Source of the DNA: DASWFI01 sp036394315
GTDB taxonomy: Bacteria > Patescibacteriota > Doudnabacteria > UBA920 > O2-02-FULL-48-8
NCBI GenBank assembly: GCA_036394315.1
Contig: DASWFI010000144.1
Location: 1-12,357 of the forward strand
Reading direction: 5' to 3'
DNA length: 12,357 nt
A program made the position numbers and the translations under genes. Position 1 is the first letter of the stretch. The number at the start of each line of letters is the position of its first letter. Shown in pieces: positions 12,220-12,357 of the stretch. The notes below the pieces were generated by a model. It did not search any database, was not told the origin of the DNA, and saw nothing but the letters and a program-made list of their open reading frames with translations.

Positions 12220-12357
12220 TCATGAGAATTCGGAAGACACATCAACACCGACATCGTCTCCTTGCATTTCAATGTACTTTCGAATCTTAGCTTCATCCAA
12301 GCCAATGGTGGACACAAAGTAGCCTGGGCTCCAAACCCCAGAGAAACCATAGTAGAC
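12220..12357 (-). CDS. tnpA: IS200/IS605 family transposase TnpA (Y1), C-terminal fragment
   Basis: The last 45 residues and TGA stop of a transposase. 'VWSPGYFVSTIGLDEAKIRK' (9-28 of the fragment), then 'YIEMQGDD', match the C-terminal end of Y1 HUH transposases, where a W-S-x-G-Y-F-V-S-T segment lies before the helix that carries the catalytic tyrosine region in many members. The fragment has no frameshift. The rest lies beyond the window edge, so whether the gene is intact is unknown. The stop is followed at once by two palindromes typical of this family. These enzymes move single-stranded element DNA using 5'-phosphotyrosine chemistry. Confidence 0.85.
   Translation of the reverse strand, partial: VYYGFSGVWSPGYFVSTIGLDEAKIRKYIEMQGDDVGVDVSSEFS

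Larger units (their letters stand above)
12130..12357 (-). mobile_element. Right end of an IS200/IS605-type element, partial
   Basis: The transposase tail plus two palindromes just beyond its stop, as in IS200/IS605 elements, which have no terminal inverted repeats and use subterminal hairpins recognised by the HUH transposase. The outer boundary is not determined: I cannot identify the cleavage tetranucleotide. No second gene (TnpB) is in the window. Confidence 0.7.

Noticed and set aside
12023..12223. 66-aa minus-strand frame starting at the IS end
   Set aside because: Composed of the IS palindromes and intergenic DNA in translation; low-complexity start and no ribosome-binding site.
1..12357. 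CRISPR array, tRNA or rRNA genes
   Set aside because: No regularly spaced repeats of the required length, and no cloverleaf or rRNA-like stretch found by reading both strands by eye.

Overview
The window reads as a chromosomal segment of a Patescibacteria/CPR-type bacterium (Parcubacteria-like) with a phage-derived module at its left end. This is inferred from protein character only: SecA carries an extra segment in its first nucleotide-binding domain that I associate with CPR SecA proteins, and the polyamine genes and the IS200/IS605 transposase tail have a similar flavour. TGA is used as a stop (positions 610-612, 6705-6707, 8922-8924, 12220-12222), so the code is standard. No taxonomic marker such as rRNA is present. 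Every supported gene is on the minus strand, so the biological order runs from high to low coordinates.

Right edge (about 12041-12357): the C-terminal 45 codons of an IS200/IS605-type transposase, two palindromes typical of such an element's right end, then an intrinsic terminator on the minus strand.

Polyamine operon (7997-11925): a promoter with a perfect TTGACA box and a 17-bp palindrome over its -10 region drives a short biosynthetic arginine decarboxylase, a deoxyhypusine-synthase-like protein (SpeY type), a small nucleotidyltransferase-fold protein and an agmatinase. The last three genes are butted together or overlap. The route implied is arginine to agmatine to putrescine to (probably) homospermidine, with an unexplained nucleotidyltransferase in the middle.

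MOSC and small-gene block (6288-7975): a YcbX/mARC-like MOSC protein with its own promoter and a terminator that overlaps its stop codon, followed by a second clear promoter, two unrecognised small genes and a strong terminator.

secA (3653-6256): a full-length preprotein translocase ATPase with a TATAAT box only 12 nt before its ATG and a strong terminator after its stop.

Left module (1-3600): a structured intergenic region with DnaA-box-like sites, a previously unlisted 56-aa gene, a RecA-fold Sak4/AAA_24-like recombinase ATPase, a replication-initiator-like winged-helix protein containing iteron-like repeats, a small winged-helix protein, a ParB-like protein, and a C5-cytosine methyltransferase cut by the window edge. 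The overlaps and small gaps suggest a phage early (replication/recombination/methylation) operon, probably from a prophage or integrated element that continues to the left. No integrase or attachment site is visible.
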